DNA from: Eucommia ulmoides
Lineage: Eukaryota; Streptophyta; Magnoliopsida; Garryales; Eucommiaceae
Direction of reading: 5' to 3'
DNA: 64,000 bases
Assembly (NCBI GenBank): GCA_016647705.1
Contig: CM028326.1
Coordinates: forward strand, 46,034,785 to 46,098,784
Positions within the stretch are counted from its first letter, which is position 1. Each line of letters starts with the position of its first letter. The notes below the pieces were generated by a model, which saw nothing but the letters and a program-made list of their open reading frames with translations, was not told the origin of the DNA and made no database searches. Shown piece after piece: positions 1-10,870 of this stretch. A program made the translations under genes and the position numbers.

Positions 1-975
1 ATCGCCACCCCCCTTTCCACCACAAACACTCATCTCGTCGTAATCCGATGTGAAATCGGTGGCAGCCACCGCGCTAGCAGTCACGACGCTCCACTCGATA
101 CTGGCCTCACTCGGGGCATATTGCGTGGTCGGGGTCATGCAGCCCGACAAACTGCCCGATCCCTGCCTCGTCAGCACTGGGCAGCATGCGCTGCCCGATA
201 TATTATCTATCTCGAATAGATCTGAGCTGGCATCGCTCGCCATGTCATCGCATGCAACCGTTGCAGCCCCAAAATTTGTGGGCGGAATCAAAATTTGCTG
301 TTTTGGAATGGCATCCCAAGTGAGCATTGAGAGTTTCCTCTCCAAATTAACAGCCACCACATCAGCAGCTTTCTTCATGGAATCAGAGCCAAACACCTCC
401 AATGACTTTCTCGACTCTTCATCATGAAACAGCTTTTTAACGGTCAAATTCTCAACCCCGGAATCCAAAATGGGGAATGTAAATTGGACCAACTGGTGAT
501 CGCCCGATAGGGACTGTTTGGCGTCCTGATTGAGGATATAAACAGCTTTTTTATCAGAACAGGGCCCATTGCAGCCAAAACTTGGGAAAAATCTCCTTCC
601 GATGGGTCTCTTTCGGCTTTTTTGAGATGGGTTTCTTGAAAAATTTCTGGTAAGTGCTGTTCGGCTGTTCCAACTGCTGGCTTCGGAATTAACACTTGGT
701 GTTCCCGTCTTGATCGTGGGCTTTGCTAAGGTTTCGTAGGGATCAAGTTTCATGTTGAAGTACTTGTCGGCTCCAAATATGCTGATTTCGCCTTCTTTGA
801 TCTTGCTTCTTCCTCCTAAGCTTTTGGAGCTTGAGAATGGAGTACTTTCTGGGGGAGAAATGACGGTGTTTTGAAGCCCTTCCCCAAGTTTGAGCAAAAA
901 ACTATCTTCGGCCGATTTGAGGTAGCAAGAAAATGAGGCGACACGAAGATCAGAAGCATTGTTTTCTGCTTCCAT
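1..975 (-). CDS. Phytochrome kinase substrate (PKS) family protein, 3' end outside window
   Basis: An unbroken minus-strand frame runs from an ATG at 975 to the window edge (325 codons, no stop), so the gene is truncated by the window. The translation starts MEAENNASDLRV. It carries PKS-family hallmarks: the ISIFGADKYFNMKLD block near residues 70-84, a Cys/Lys-rich segment ending CSDKKAVY around residue 145, and the conserved SEASIEWSVVTAS block near the C-terminal side (about residues 288-300). PKS proteins of Arabidopsis are plasma-membrane-associated partners of phytochromes and phototropins and act in phototropism and leaf positioning. That role is family knowledge, not shown here. No signal peptide or membrane segment is visible. 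PKS genes are usually intronless, which fits the open frame. Which PKS paralogue it is cannot be decided. Small ORFs on both strands inside it are shadows. Confidence 0.88.
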   Translation of the reverse strand, partial: MEAENNASDLRVASFSCYLKSAEDSFLLKLGEGLQNTVISPPESTPFSSSKSLGGRSKIKEGEISIFGADKYFNMKLDPYETLAKPTIKTGTPSVNSEASSWNSRTALTRNFSRNPSQKSRKRPIGRRFFPSFGCNGPCSDKKAVYILNQDAKQSLSGDHQLVQFTFPILDSGVENLTVKKLFHDEESRKSLEVFGSDSMKKAADVVAVNLERKLSMLTWDAIPKQQILIPPTNFGAATVACDDMASDASSDLFEIDNISGSACCPVLTRQGSGSLSGCMTPTTQYAPSEASIEWSVVTASAVAATDFTSDYDEMSVCGGKGGGD

Positions 976-1110
976 TGCTGGGTGTTTTAAAGAGCAATGA
1001 TTCTATAAAAGCCTGAAAAACTCGGGGAGAGTTTTGAGAGGGAGGTTTTTCGGTTTTGTCTTGGCTTGGGGTTGATAGGAGGAGTCATATAAGTAGAGGA
1101 ATTTGGAAGA
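976..1110 (-). promoter_or_regulatory. Probable core promoter and 5' leader of the PKS-like gene
   Basis: Reading the minus strand, a weak TATA-like stretch (ctacttatatgactcc) lies about 110 bp upstream of the ATG at 975, at + positions about 1083-1098. That would leave a leader of about 80 nt. This is position-based inference; no transcription start is visible. Confidence 0.3.
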
Positions 1111-1304
1111 TGGTGGATCCCACAATTGGTAGTTTTGTCACTTCTTTTTCTCACAATATGTGCTTGTAGAATTTAAGGTGTCTTTGTTTCTTTCTTTTCA
1201 TTTTTTTCCTGATAATCTTTTCATTCCAAAATTTTATCCAGTTGAAGTTGCGGATAAATATTTTTTACTTCAATATATTATTCTTATCAAAATAGATATG
1301 AAAA

Positions 1305-1632
1305 TCAGGGGTGTTCGTGGCCCAGGGACCCCCCGCCTAACTCACTGATTATGCTGGATCATTTTTGGGGTCAAGCTAGCGCCTAACTATTTATATTTAG
1401 GGTCGGCCCGGCCTGACCCACACATCCAATTATTAAAAAAAATATATATATTATACATACAATAAATAAATTATAACATATAACAATGGACCAGTTTAGA
1501 CTTGAGTTTTATGCATTTTACAATTGACGGATTTGGACAGGAAAATAGGGCCTAATGTCTAGGCCCTACAAATTCTTGTATTTATTAGGTGGGCTCGGAC
1601 CGAACCCACCCCGATTCATGAACACCGCAAAC
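1305..1632. mobile_element. MITE-like element, possibly hAT-type
   Basis: About 330 bp, GC-richer than its surroundings, with short terminal inverted similarity. The left end reads caggggtgttcgtgg. The right end, on the opposite strand, reads gcggtgttcatgaa. There is no coding capacity. I did not find a convincing 8-bp target duplication, so the hAT assignment is tentative. Confidence 0.35.
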
Positions 1633-2904
1633 TTTAAAAAAAATATTTGAGTGTTAAAAAGAGAATTAGTTTGGAAAAATGATAAATGTGTTTGTTTTAA
1701 TAATAAAAATAAAAAAAATTATTCGTAGGACATTATTTTGGATGTTCTTGATAACCAGTTCACAATTTTAAAATTTACATCCATCAAATACACACTACAA
1801 TAACTTTGTTAGAAGTACACAATTTTTAAAATACCCTCTTACAAGAAAAGTCAGTGCACTAAAAGTCATAATAAAATTTGAGGTAAAAACAACAAAGTTC
1901 ATTAGAGTTTATAAGCCATCTCTTGTCCCAGATATCAATGTCCTCATCTATAGTTTTTATAACTTGAGACCATTTATCACATTTAAAATAAAATAAAATA
2001 TATTCCTATTATATTTCTTTATTATTCTTTTATTTTTTAGTTCTAGTTTTTTTTTTTACTCTCAATCTTTCTCTCTTGTTTTTATTTTTTTGTTCCATAT
2101 TTTTTATTTATTTGTTTTATTTTTATTTTTTTATTTTTGGTATATGGAGTTTCTAGAAAAAATATTAAAAATAAAAAAATTAGAAAAAAAAGCATAATAA
2201 AATAAAACAAAAACAAAACTTTAACTTTTTTTTAATTCATCAAATCCTACTTTTTTTTTTAATTTTATTTTTTACATTTTTTTATTTTACAAAAAAAAAA
2301 AAAATTAGAATAAAAGCGATAAATTTAAAAAATAAAAATAAAAAACAAGAAAGAGATAAAGAATAGAAAATACAAAATATGAAATAAGCAACCAAAAAAA
2401 TTATGTTGTAAGGGCATTTTTATTAATAAAATGTGATAGATGGTGTAATTGAAAAGATAAGGGACTCATAGGTATTTTGAAAATGATAGGGGTGTGGATA
2501 CAGATGATGATCTTTGTTCAATGAATAAAAAAGTGCTTCCATATAAAATGTGGAAAAGAAATATTAAATCTGTTATTCAAGCCAAAGGTTTTGATAGACA
2601 CTCATTAGAATGGTAACCTATTTCATTGCATGCCCAATATCGACATGTTTTAGCAGTTTTTCCTTGAACAGTTTTAACCTGTGAGGGTTTTTTTAGCAAA
2701 TTTTTTTTTCCTAAAAAATCTTTTTGTTTTAAAAGGTTTTCTTGGTTTGAAATTTCTTTTAAAAGTCCTTTTTAATTTATATTTATTTTTCTTAGCAGTA
2801 TTTTTACTAGGGTATATGTCGACACTTCGAAATTGCTTAGGAGCTTCATTTTAATTATCACAATAAAGTCTTAACTGATGATTTTTTCTATATAATTCAT
2901 TATT

Positions 2905-3445
2905 TTTAGCAGCAGTGCACCATACATAGTAAAAATCACTGCAAGCTCTTTAAATTATTAATATCACAGTACAAATTAAATGTGTACATTTCCTAAAAAA
3001 ATCTTTTGCATGAAAGGTAGTGCACTGCAAAATCACTATAGTATTTTTTATAATGTCATCAACAGTAAACTCCATCAATACCGCAATACAAATTAAATTC
3101 TTAGATTTTCCACACATAACCTTCTACATGAAAAGTTACTGCACTGAAAAATAAATATAGTATTCTTTTTAATGCCATACATAGTAAAAATTATTGCAAA
3201 CTCATGAGAAAATCACTTCACTTAAAAATCACTATAATATTTTTAATGTCACGCTTATTAAAAATCACAACAAACTCCTTTAATACTGAGGCAAATTAAA
3301 TTTACATATTTCCTAAAAATACCCTTCTACATGATAAGTCATTGCACAAAAAAAACTTTGTACTATTTTTAATGTTATACATAGTAAAAGTGACTGTAAA
3401 CGCTATTAATACCGCAATAAAAATTAAATTCATGGTATTCTGTTT
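2905..3445. repeat. Decayed tandem array, unit about 65-135 bp
   Basis: Four to five diverged copies of a motif containing catagtaaaaatcactgcaa, then accgcaatacaaattaaat, then a block with ttctacatgaaaagt and actgcac. Copy starts are near 2921, 3052, 3171, 3236 and 3370. Spacing varies because copies are internally deleted. No coding potential. Confidence 0.55.
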
Positions 3446-5744
3446 TTATATGATAACACAAATTTATTGTCCCATAAAATTCATTATATTATCATTTCGC
3501 CCACCGCCAAAGAGTTTATAGAAATAAAAATAAAAATCATTATTTTTAAAAGATAAAATTCACTATGACTACTAGTAATGAGATTATAAAAAATCATTGC
3601 GATATAGTGACAAAGTTACCACAATATATATTTCTCTTTACAATGACAGCCACCAAACGCATAAAATAAAAGGAAAAATCTGTACGAGTTTGCCAAGTTT
3701 GGAATGAATAGAAAATTCCCTATGATAACTATCAAAGAATAGGATTTTTTTTAACTTCAACGTTTATTGAGCCATTTCGTCTAACACTTTTGATGTAGAA
3801 ATATTTCATAAAAATTAATGTCCACAACTAGAATCTAAGCACTCTCGTCATGATTTTGATGGTACAAAAAAATTCAAGGAAAAACCCCAACATTTTCATT
3901 AAACAAAACTTTTTATTTATCCAAATGCCATAAACATCCAGAGAACACCCAAAATCCAACAAAATGACAGTCTTAAATTCTAACACATGAAAATAAAACG
4001 AAAAGAGAAAGAAAAAGGAAGAGTAACTCATGATCACCATTAGTTCAATTATCTTTTCTTATCTAACAACACAACAGACACAATTAGTTTAGTCTTTATT
4101 CTCTCATTTCTCGACCCGCTAATTTAATTGCTCCATTTTCACAACCAAATGGGTCTCCATTTTTTGCCAACCAATTGAAGAAAAACATTGACATGTTCAA
4201 CATCATGTTGCACTTACTCTTCATGATTGACTTATGATGCTAGAGGTGTTTGGTCGAGGTGCAGGATTTGGGTAATTGACATGCTGGGCAAGTTTCGTAC
4301 CTTCTAGTAGATGTCCATGAGCAAGAAAAGGCAAAAGGGGATAATTGAGGAGGAATCTGGTCACTGCAAAACTCGCAATGGAAGGAAGACATGTTGTTTC
4401 TGATTCGAAGATAGTTTCATCATAAAATAGACATCTAATGGGAAAATAATCAATTTTTCAGTTTTGGGCCAATCTTAAAAACGATGAATTGAGTGAAAAC
4501 TGACCCCCCAAATATTTTGGTCCATGAAAAAAAAAAACCCTATTTTTAAGGACTAATGGAATGTTTTTTTTTTTCAACACAAAATTATAGTAGAAACTAT
4601 GTTCCCATATAACAATTTGTAAATTCATTTAAAAAATATTTTGAGATCCGTTGTATATCAATTATGAAATGCTTTTTCTTAGATAAAACATTTTATTGAA
4701 ATTGTAAACCAAACAAACCCAAATTTATGTGGATTGGGCAGTTAACATTGGGTTCATTTGGTAAGGTAAGTCAAGGATAAATTTTATTTTGAAAAGAAAT
4801 TTCTTCAAATATCCCATATTTTTTATTTGGTTATTATTAGAAGGAATTTGTAAAATTTATTGAATTTTAAAATGGAATTTGAGAGGAGGATAAATGGATT
4901 TTTAAATTGCTTTGTAACACAAGTTATTTTCCGAATTCATCAAGGGGAAATTTGGTCCTAGCTAGGGTTCACTCTGCTCTTCATCCATCTCCAATTCCAT
5001 TTGCTACTATTGCACATCCTCGGTGTTGCTCATCTATTCTTCCTTGTCAATGCTCGTCGTTCGTTGCTCACAATTGAGGCCACTTGTTGCTCGCAATTGC
5101 CGCCCCTTACAGTCACTGTCTGGATCTCTTCAAGCCTTCACCACCAATCTCGGACCTCGTCCAACCCCATCACGCATTTTCTAGCCTCATCTCCATAGAT
5201 TTGATCTCGTCAAACCTCTACAAACCATCTCTACCCCAGTGACACTTTCATATCTAGAGAATTTTTGTGGGTTAAATAACAGATCTGGAGAATTTTTGAC
5301 AATTCAACGAAATCTATGATTTTGAAAAGTTTTGGTTTCTCTTTTGATTTTTTGATGCAATTATGTCTAACATTTGTTGATGTTCTTTGTGATTTAATGG
5401 AATGGAATCAAGATTTGCGATTGAGAATAATCTAAAGTCATTTTAAGAGTCAAAATTTTTATGATTGAGCAATCCATGCAAATTCTTATTTTTCATTAAG
5501 AATCGATAATATATATATATATACATCAACTTGTATATTTTTATGTGCATATTAGAAAGTTGCAAGTGTGATAATTTCAACACAACGGTGTAGGGGTATG
5601 GTTTAAGTGTACGTAACATGGAATAAACACCTATTTTTCTGCAATTTTGAATTCCTTAAAAATGGAAGTTATTAATGACTATTATTTAACTTTCTCATTT
5701 AAACAAATAAACTGATATATTAAGTACCATAAAAAATTCTAATT

Positions 5745-6215
5745 TTGGATGTGTTAATTTCATCATAGTATTGTATGCTACAGAATGAATTTGCATAGCA
5801 TGAGATCTTATCCCTTTCAAAATAACCTAATTTATTAACATTTTTTTGGGGTGTGTTAGTTTCAACACATTGTTGCATGATACAGAATGAATATGCATAA
5901 TATGAGATCCTATCCCTTTTCAAAAAACCTAATTTATCAACAATTTTGTGAGTGTGTTATTTTCAACATAGTGTTGTATGATTTTGGAATGAATGTGTGT
6001 AACATGAAATCTTATCAATTTTCAAATAATCCAACTTATTAATAATTTTGTAGGTGTATTAATTTCAACACAGCATTGTATGATGCAGAATGAATGTGTG
6101 TAACATTGGATATTTTATATCTTAATTTATTAATAATTTTGCGAGTGTGTTAAATGCAACACAGTGTTGTATGATGAGGGATAAATTTGTGTAACAGTGA
6201 TCTTATCCTAGGCTA
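5745..6215. repeat. Diverged tandem repeat, about 101-bp unit, about five copies
   Basis: Successive units begin near 5751, 5853, 5953, 6055 and 6148. Each contains gtgttaatttcaacaca, then ttgtatgatacagaatga, then atcttatccctttcaaa and aatttattaacaatttt. Copies differ by scattered substitutions and small indels. A fainter half copy lies near 5570. Confidence 0.65.
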
Positions 6216-8184
6216 AAATCAATACTAAAAAAAGTATGAATAATACAAAATCATTACTCTTAAATATTTTGTTGTTTTTGCGTTAAAGTTCACGCCATGA
6301 TTTTCAACCTCAAACGTGAGAAAATTGAAACAATTCTTTACTTGCTTTAGTTACCAAAACCTCTTTCATGATTGGAAAAAATAAAAAAACATCAAATGCC
6401 TGGTAAAAAAAAATCAATATCCACACTTAATCTACAAATCTTAATCTTCATATTGAACCCAAAAAATTCAGCAAAAATATGAAATATGATTAAATATGGA
6501 ATTCTAAATTTTTAAATTTTCAATTATATAAAAACGATATTCCGTTGATATTAAGGCTGGTTGATTACCGAATATATATCTCAATTTTTTTGGAAAATAT
6601 TTATGATTTTATTAACTAATGGTATCTTTGACTTTTTAAAATGAGTAAAGATTTCGGGAGAGATATAATGAATATATGAAAATTTACAATTCAAATAATG
6701 GGATCAAAATCTATATAAAATTTGACTCGAAGGTTTAAAAATGACAATATTTTTTTAGTGAGATAATATATGGGTTATGAGTTATTTGTTAGGATAAGTA
6801 GCAGATTTTTCTTAAAATAATTATGCAAATAAAGAATTTATAAATGATGGGATTCTAAAATTCAAAATTTATAAATTTCTACTGATATTTTTAAGGTAGG
6901 GGAGAGAGAGAGAGTTGTTGGATGGATAATCACGGCATCAATCATCTACAAAGAATAATGAACAAATATGTATATATTATTGAAAATGTGGATAGAATTT
7001 AAAGTTAATTTATTGTGCTGAGAAAATAAGGCCAACTTGTACACAAGTGGTTGTGGTTGAGAATTAGAGGTTATATTATACATTCATTCAAATGGGTCCA
7101 CAAACTTTGGGGGTTCAGTGAGAGTCAACGAAATGAAAAAAGTTCAAATATTTCATGCTTTTAAGAATTATAAAAAAGAATAACACTCGAGAACTCCTGG
7201 GGGTGAATGACAACAAATTTGGTGTCCCGAAAGGTCTCTTTGCTTTGGTGTCAAATAAAGATAAAACAATTTTCACTTTATTTTTACTGGTTTCAAAATT
7301 TAATCAGACAATTTTTCCTAACAAAAAGCAGAATTTGTGTTCTCAAAAAGTGCTTTTCAAGATTTTTTTTTTTTAATTGTAAACCAAATACACGTATGTT
7401 AGAATAATTAAGAAGTAAAATATTATAAAAGAATATGAGACGATTATATTGATATGTGTAAAAGATACAATTATACAAAAATGTACAGAAGATTTATATG
7501 TAGACACAAGTTTGTACTTAGACAATGACTAGGGCTTACCCTGGTGGGCTTAAGGTTTGATCCAAACATCAAAGTTGACTAGGTCAAAGGATGCATGAGA
7601 GATTGAGTCACTAGTGAAAAATCCATGGTTTTGCTATCTTCGAGCTGACGTGTCTAGTGACCCATTTCCTAGCATTGGCACAAAATAAAATGATTTTCAA
7701 TTTGAATGTTCTCAAATCATGAATATCAAATCATAGGCTATCGAATGGGCCAGTTTGATTATTCATTTTTTTTTAATAAAATGAGAATTATACACCCACT
7801 TCTTATTTTACTTTTAATTCTGAAAGTGAACATGATTTTTGTAAGAATGAATATTGTACATATCATTCCAAAGCAAACTATTATTGTTTGATTTCGCAAA
7901 GTTAATCATAAACAAAAGATCGAAAAAGCAAACAAACAACATCACCTTTCGGGCTATTAATCTACCTTTTCTTCAAATTTGATCCCTCTCCTTTTGATTT
8001 CATCATAGTTGGATAATCTGGGTCTCACGAATACTCTGTGGCCTAGATTAGGGTTTCGGTTTTTGAAGACACGCAATGAATGAAATAAATCTCAATATGT
8101 TAAGGGGAGTAATGAGTGGAAATGTGAGTTTTAAATATTTTAGGAAAACTTACTATCCACGAAAAATCACAATTTTTCATAGGG

Positions 8185-8315
8185 GTGTGAACATTTATCA
8201 AACTATAAAAAAAATAAAATAAATACAATACACATCAAATTGAAGAGCGAACATTTACTAAACTATATATTAAAAAATACAATGCACATCAAATTGAAGA
8301 GCATCAACTGTATAT
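8185..8315. repeat. Local tandem duplication, about 62 bp
   Basis: The string gaacatttatcaaacta followed by caatacacatcaaattgaag occurs twice in succession with minor changes (copies near 8188 and 8249). Confidence 0.5.
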
Positions 8316-8776
8316 TAAAATCATATTTTTGATAATGAAAATGTTCACAATTTTAATTTATTCAGAGATGATTTTGTTCCACATTTCAATGAACTTACCA
8401 TTTCCTGAACGGTGGTTGCAACTTTTGCAGAATGACAAGATCTGTGAAATAAAGGTCAATCAGGATTTATTAGTTAATGTAAAAGAATAACTATTTACTA
8501 AAATGTATTGGAGGATCAAAAACTTAATTACGTTAGCCTGAGTTTGTTTGTTTTTTTTTTTTTCTTTTTTTTTTGTGTGCGCGCGCGTGCGTGTTAGCTT
8601 AGGATACTTTAGGGGACTAAATAAAAATTTCCAAAAATATTTGATATTAAAAATCAATTTATGAAATAAAATTCATTTTTCTATGTATGTTCTTTATTTT
8701 TTCAATTTGAAGCCTTTTATTCTCGCCCGTTCCCGCGCACACTTCATTGATTAACCAGACAACTGTTTGTTTCTGC

Positions 8777-10828
8777 ATGAGAACACATCGCTTCTCTCTT
8801 CCCGTGTTTAGACGTCTACTTCTCCAATGTTTGATGAATCCCACTTTCCAAATCCAAAAACTGACTCAATTTCTCCACCAAAAATCTGCACTCTTTTCTC
8901 CTCATCTCCTTCAAATTCATGCCCAGTTCATCACGACCACCAACTCTTCCAACCTTCACTCTCTTTTTCGACTCCATGCCTCGAAGTCGTCTTACACAAC
9001 CGCCATTTTCAGCCAAACTCAAGATCCCAGTACACTCGAATGGCGTCACAAGATCAGCGAACTTGCTTCGGAAACAAATGCATTAGAAGCACTCTCGTTG
9101 TTCAGAGAGATGTTCGAACGCGAATCCCAACTTGATGACCCTTTCGTGTATGCTTCGTTGATCAAGGCTTGCAACAAGTCACACGCCATCCGCAGAGGTA
9201 AGTCGGTGCACTCTCGTGTTCTTAGGCTCGGTTTAGATAACAGCATTAATGTATTGAATGGTCTTATTCATTTTTATTTGGACTCGGCAAAACGGATGAG
9301 TTATGCGCGTAAACTGTTCGACAGAATGCCTGACAGAACTGTTGTTACAATAAACTGCATGATATCTGGGTATATGAGAACAGGGTTTCCAGGTCTTGGT
9401 TTAGATTTGTTTCTTGAACTCTCCCGGGGTAAATTTGGTTCGAACTTGCAGCCGAATTATGTAATGCTGGTGATTTTGATATCTGGGTGCGTTGAATTTG
9501 GAGGAACTTCCATTGGGAAATCTCTCCATAGTTATTGCCATAAGAAGAATTTGGATGCGAATGTTGAAGTTTGTAACGTGCTAATTGATTTCTATACAAA
9601 ATCTGGTTGTGTGAATGATGCAGCTAGACTATTCAACAACACTACCAGGAAGGATTTGGTTTCATGGAACTCGATGATTACAGGATATGCTAAGAACAAT
9701 GAAGCCATAAAAGTGTTCAAGTTGTTCAAAGAAATGAGAAACAGGAACATCGGATTTGACAGAGTATCTCTAATTAGCTTGATTTTGGTTTCAGCTAATA
9801 GCAAAGACATTCGTACAGGTAAGGCGATTCATGGATACATAAAAGGAAATGGAGTAAACACTACCATCTCTCTTGGGATATCTCTGATCAATATGTACTC
9901 GAAATGTGGGAATCTGGAGTCTGCTAAAGGAGTTTTTGATGAACTTCCAAAGGATGATATTGGATGTTGGAGCTCCATGATACATGGGTATGTTGAATGT
10001 GGACTAAACACAGAGGCTTTCAAGCTCTTCAATGAAATCAAATCCAGAGAGTTAGAAACAAATGAAGTAACAATGCTAGGATTGGTTTTGGCTTGCCGGA
10101 ATTCAGGGGAACTGAATCATGGCATTCACATTCATTCTCACATAAAAAATTGCTATAATCTCAATCGGAGTATTGTTCTAGGAAACGCTCTCATAGATAT
10201 GTATGCAAAATGTGGGAGTACGACTCGAGCTCGAGCCGTTCTTGAGAATATACACAGAAGAGATGTTATCTCATGGACGACACTTATTGTGGGTTATGCA
10301 ATTAACGGCCAAGGAGAAGAAGCTTTGGCTGCTTTTAGCAAAATGGGTATTGAGAAAATTGAACCAAATTCTGTCACATTCATCGGTGTTCTCTCAGCTT
10401 GTGACCATGCTGGGTTAGTTGAAAAAGGTCGAAATTTGTACAATAGAATGTGTAATGTGTATCGTATTAAGCCCAAGATTGAGCATTGTGGATGCATTGT
10501 TGATATGCATGCAAGGGCCGGTATGTTGGTAGAGGCACATCAATTTGTTAGGACGATGCCTATAGAACCAAACGCGATTATCTGGAGAATGTTGATGTAT
10601 GCTTGCATAATTCATGGAAAAATCGATCTGGGGTTAAATTTGGTGAATGGAATTATAGAACTAAGCACAGCCCATGCAGCAGAAGATCATGTCATTTCCG
10701 CTAATGTTTTGGCTGATGCAGGGAAGTGGGACAATGTTCTGTTTCAAAGAAAGTTAATGGTGGATCACAAAGCTCCAAAAGTGGCTGGAAAAAGCTCTGT
10801 TTCTTGTTTAACAGAAAATAATCTTTAA
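8777..10828 (+). CDS. PLS-class pentatricopeptide repeat protein (E-type C-terminus)
   Basis: Intronless frame of 683 codons from the ATG at 8777; a second in-frame ATG at 8834 is possible. The N-terminus (MRTHRFSLPVFRRLLLQ) is rich in Arg and hydrophobics with few acidic residues, as in mitochondrial or plastid targeting peptides. From about residue 110 on, tandem PPR motifs of the P-L-S type alternate. Recognisable signatures are LFDRMPDRTVVTINCMISGY, DLVSWNSMITGYAKNN, LINMYSKCGN, ALIDMYAKCG and RRDVISWTTLIVGYAINGQG. The end resembles a degenerate E domain (ADAGKWDN...RKLM...GKSSVSCL); no DYW deaminase follows. Proteins of this class bind organellar RNA and usually specify C-to-U editing sites, recruiting a DYW partner in trans when they lack one. 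The target cannot be predicted here. The gene ends 42 bp from the convergent TRIP4-type gene. Confidence 0.92.
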   Translation: MRTHRFSLPVFRRLLLQCLMNPTFQIQKLTQFLHQKSALFSPHLLQIHAQFITTTNSSNLHSLFRLHASKSSYTTAIFSQTQDPSTLEWRHKISELASETNALEALSLFREMFERESQLDDPFVYASLIKACNKSHAIRRGKSVHSRVLRLGLDNSINVLNGLIHFYLDSAKRMSYARKLFDRMPDRTVVTINCMISGYMRTGFPGLGLDLFLELSRGKFGSNLQPNYVMLVILISGCVEFGGTSIGKSLHSYCHKKNLDANVEVCNVLIDFYTKSGCVNDAARLFNNTTRKDLVSWNSMITGYAKNNEAIKVFKLFKEMRNRNIGFDRVSLISLILVSANSKDIRTGKAIHGYIKGNGVNTTISLGISLINMYSKCGNLESAKGVFDELPKDDIGCWSSMIHGYVECGLNTEAFKLFNEIKSRELETNEVTMLGLVLACRNSGELNHGIHIHSHIKNCYNLNRSIVLGNALIDMYAKCGSTTRARAVLENIHRRDVISWTTLIVGYAINGQGEEALAAFSKMGIEKIEPNSVTFIGVLSACDHAGLVEKGRNLYNRMCNVYRIKPKIEHCGCIVDMHARAGMLVEAHQFVRTMPIEPNAIIWRMLMYACIIHGKIDLGLNLVNGIIELSTAHAAEDHVISANVLADAGKWDNVLFQRKLMVDHKAPKVAGKSSVSCLTENNL

Positions 10829-10870
10829 GAATATGCATTTACATGAAGTCAAACGTTTCTCATTGCTAAT

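Larger units (their letters stand above)
1633..8776. other. AT-rich intergenic DNA without recognisable genes
   Basis: Between the PKS-like gene and the first PPR gene I see only AT-rich sequence, homopolymer runs (many A/T tracts of 8-14 bp between 2040 and 2310), short purine repeats (agagag near 6900) and decayed tandem repeats listed separately. Short ORFs here (for example near 5000, 5720 and 7155) have no recognisable motif and biased composition. A GT/GC microsatellite lies at about 8572-8595. Confidence 0.6.

Noticed and set aside
50-695. Short ORFs on both strands near the left edge
   Set aside because: They lie in other frames of the PKS-like coding sequence, which has the conserved family motifs.
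5001-5198. Small ORF with a hydrophobic start
   Set aside because: No homologous motif and no gene context; composition matches the surrounding low-complexity DNA.
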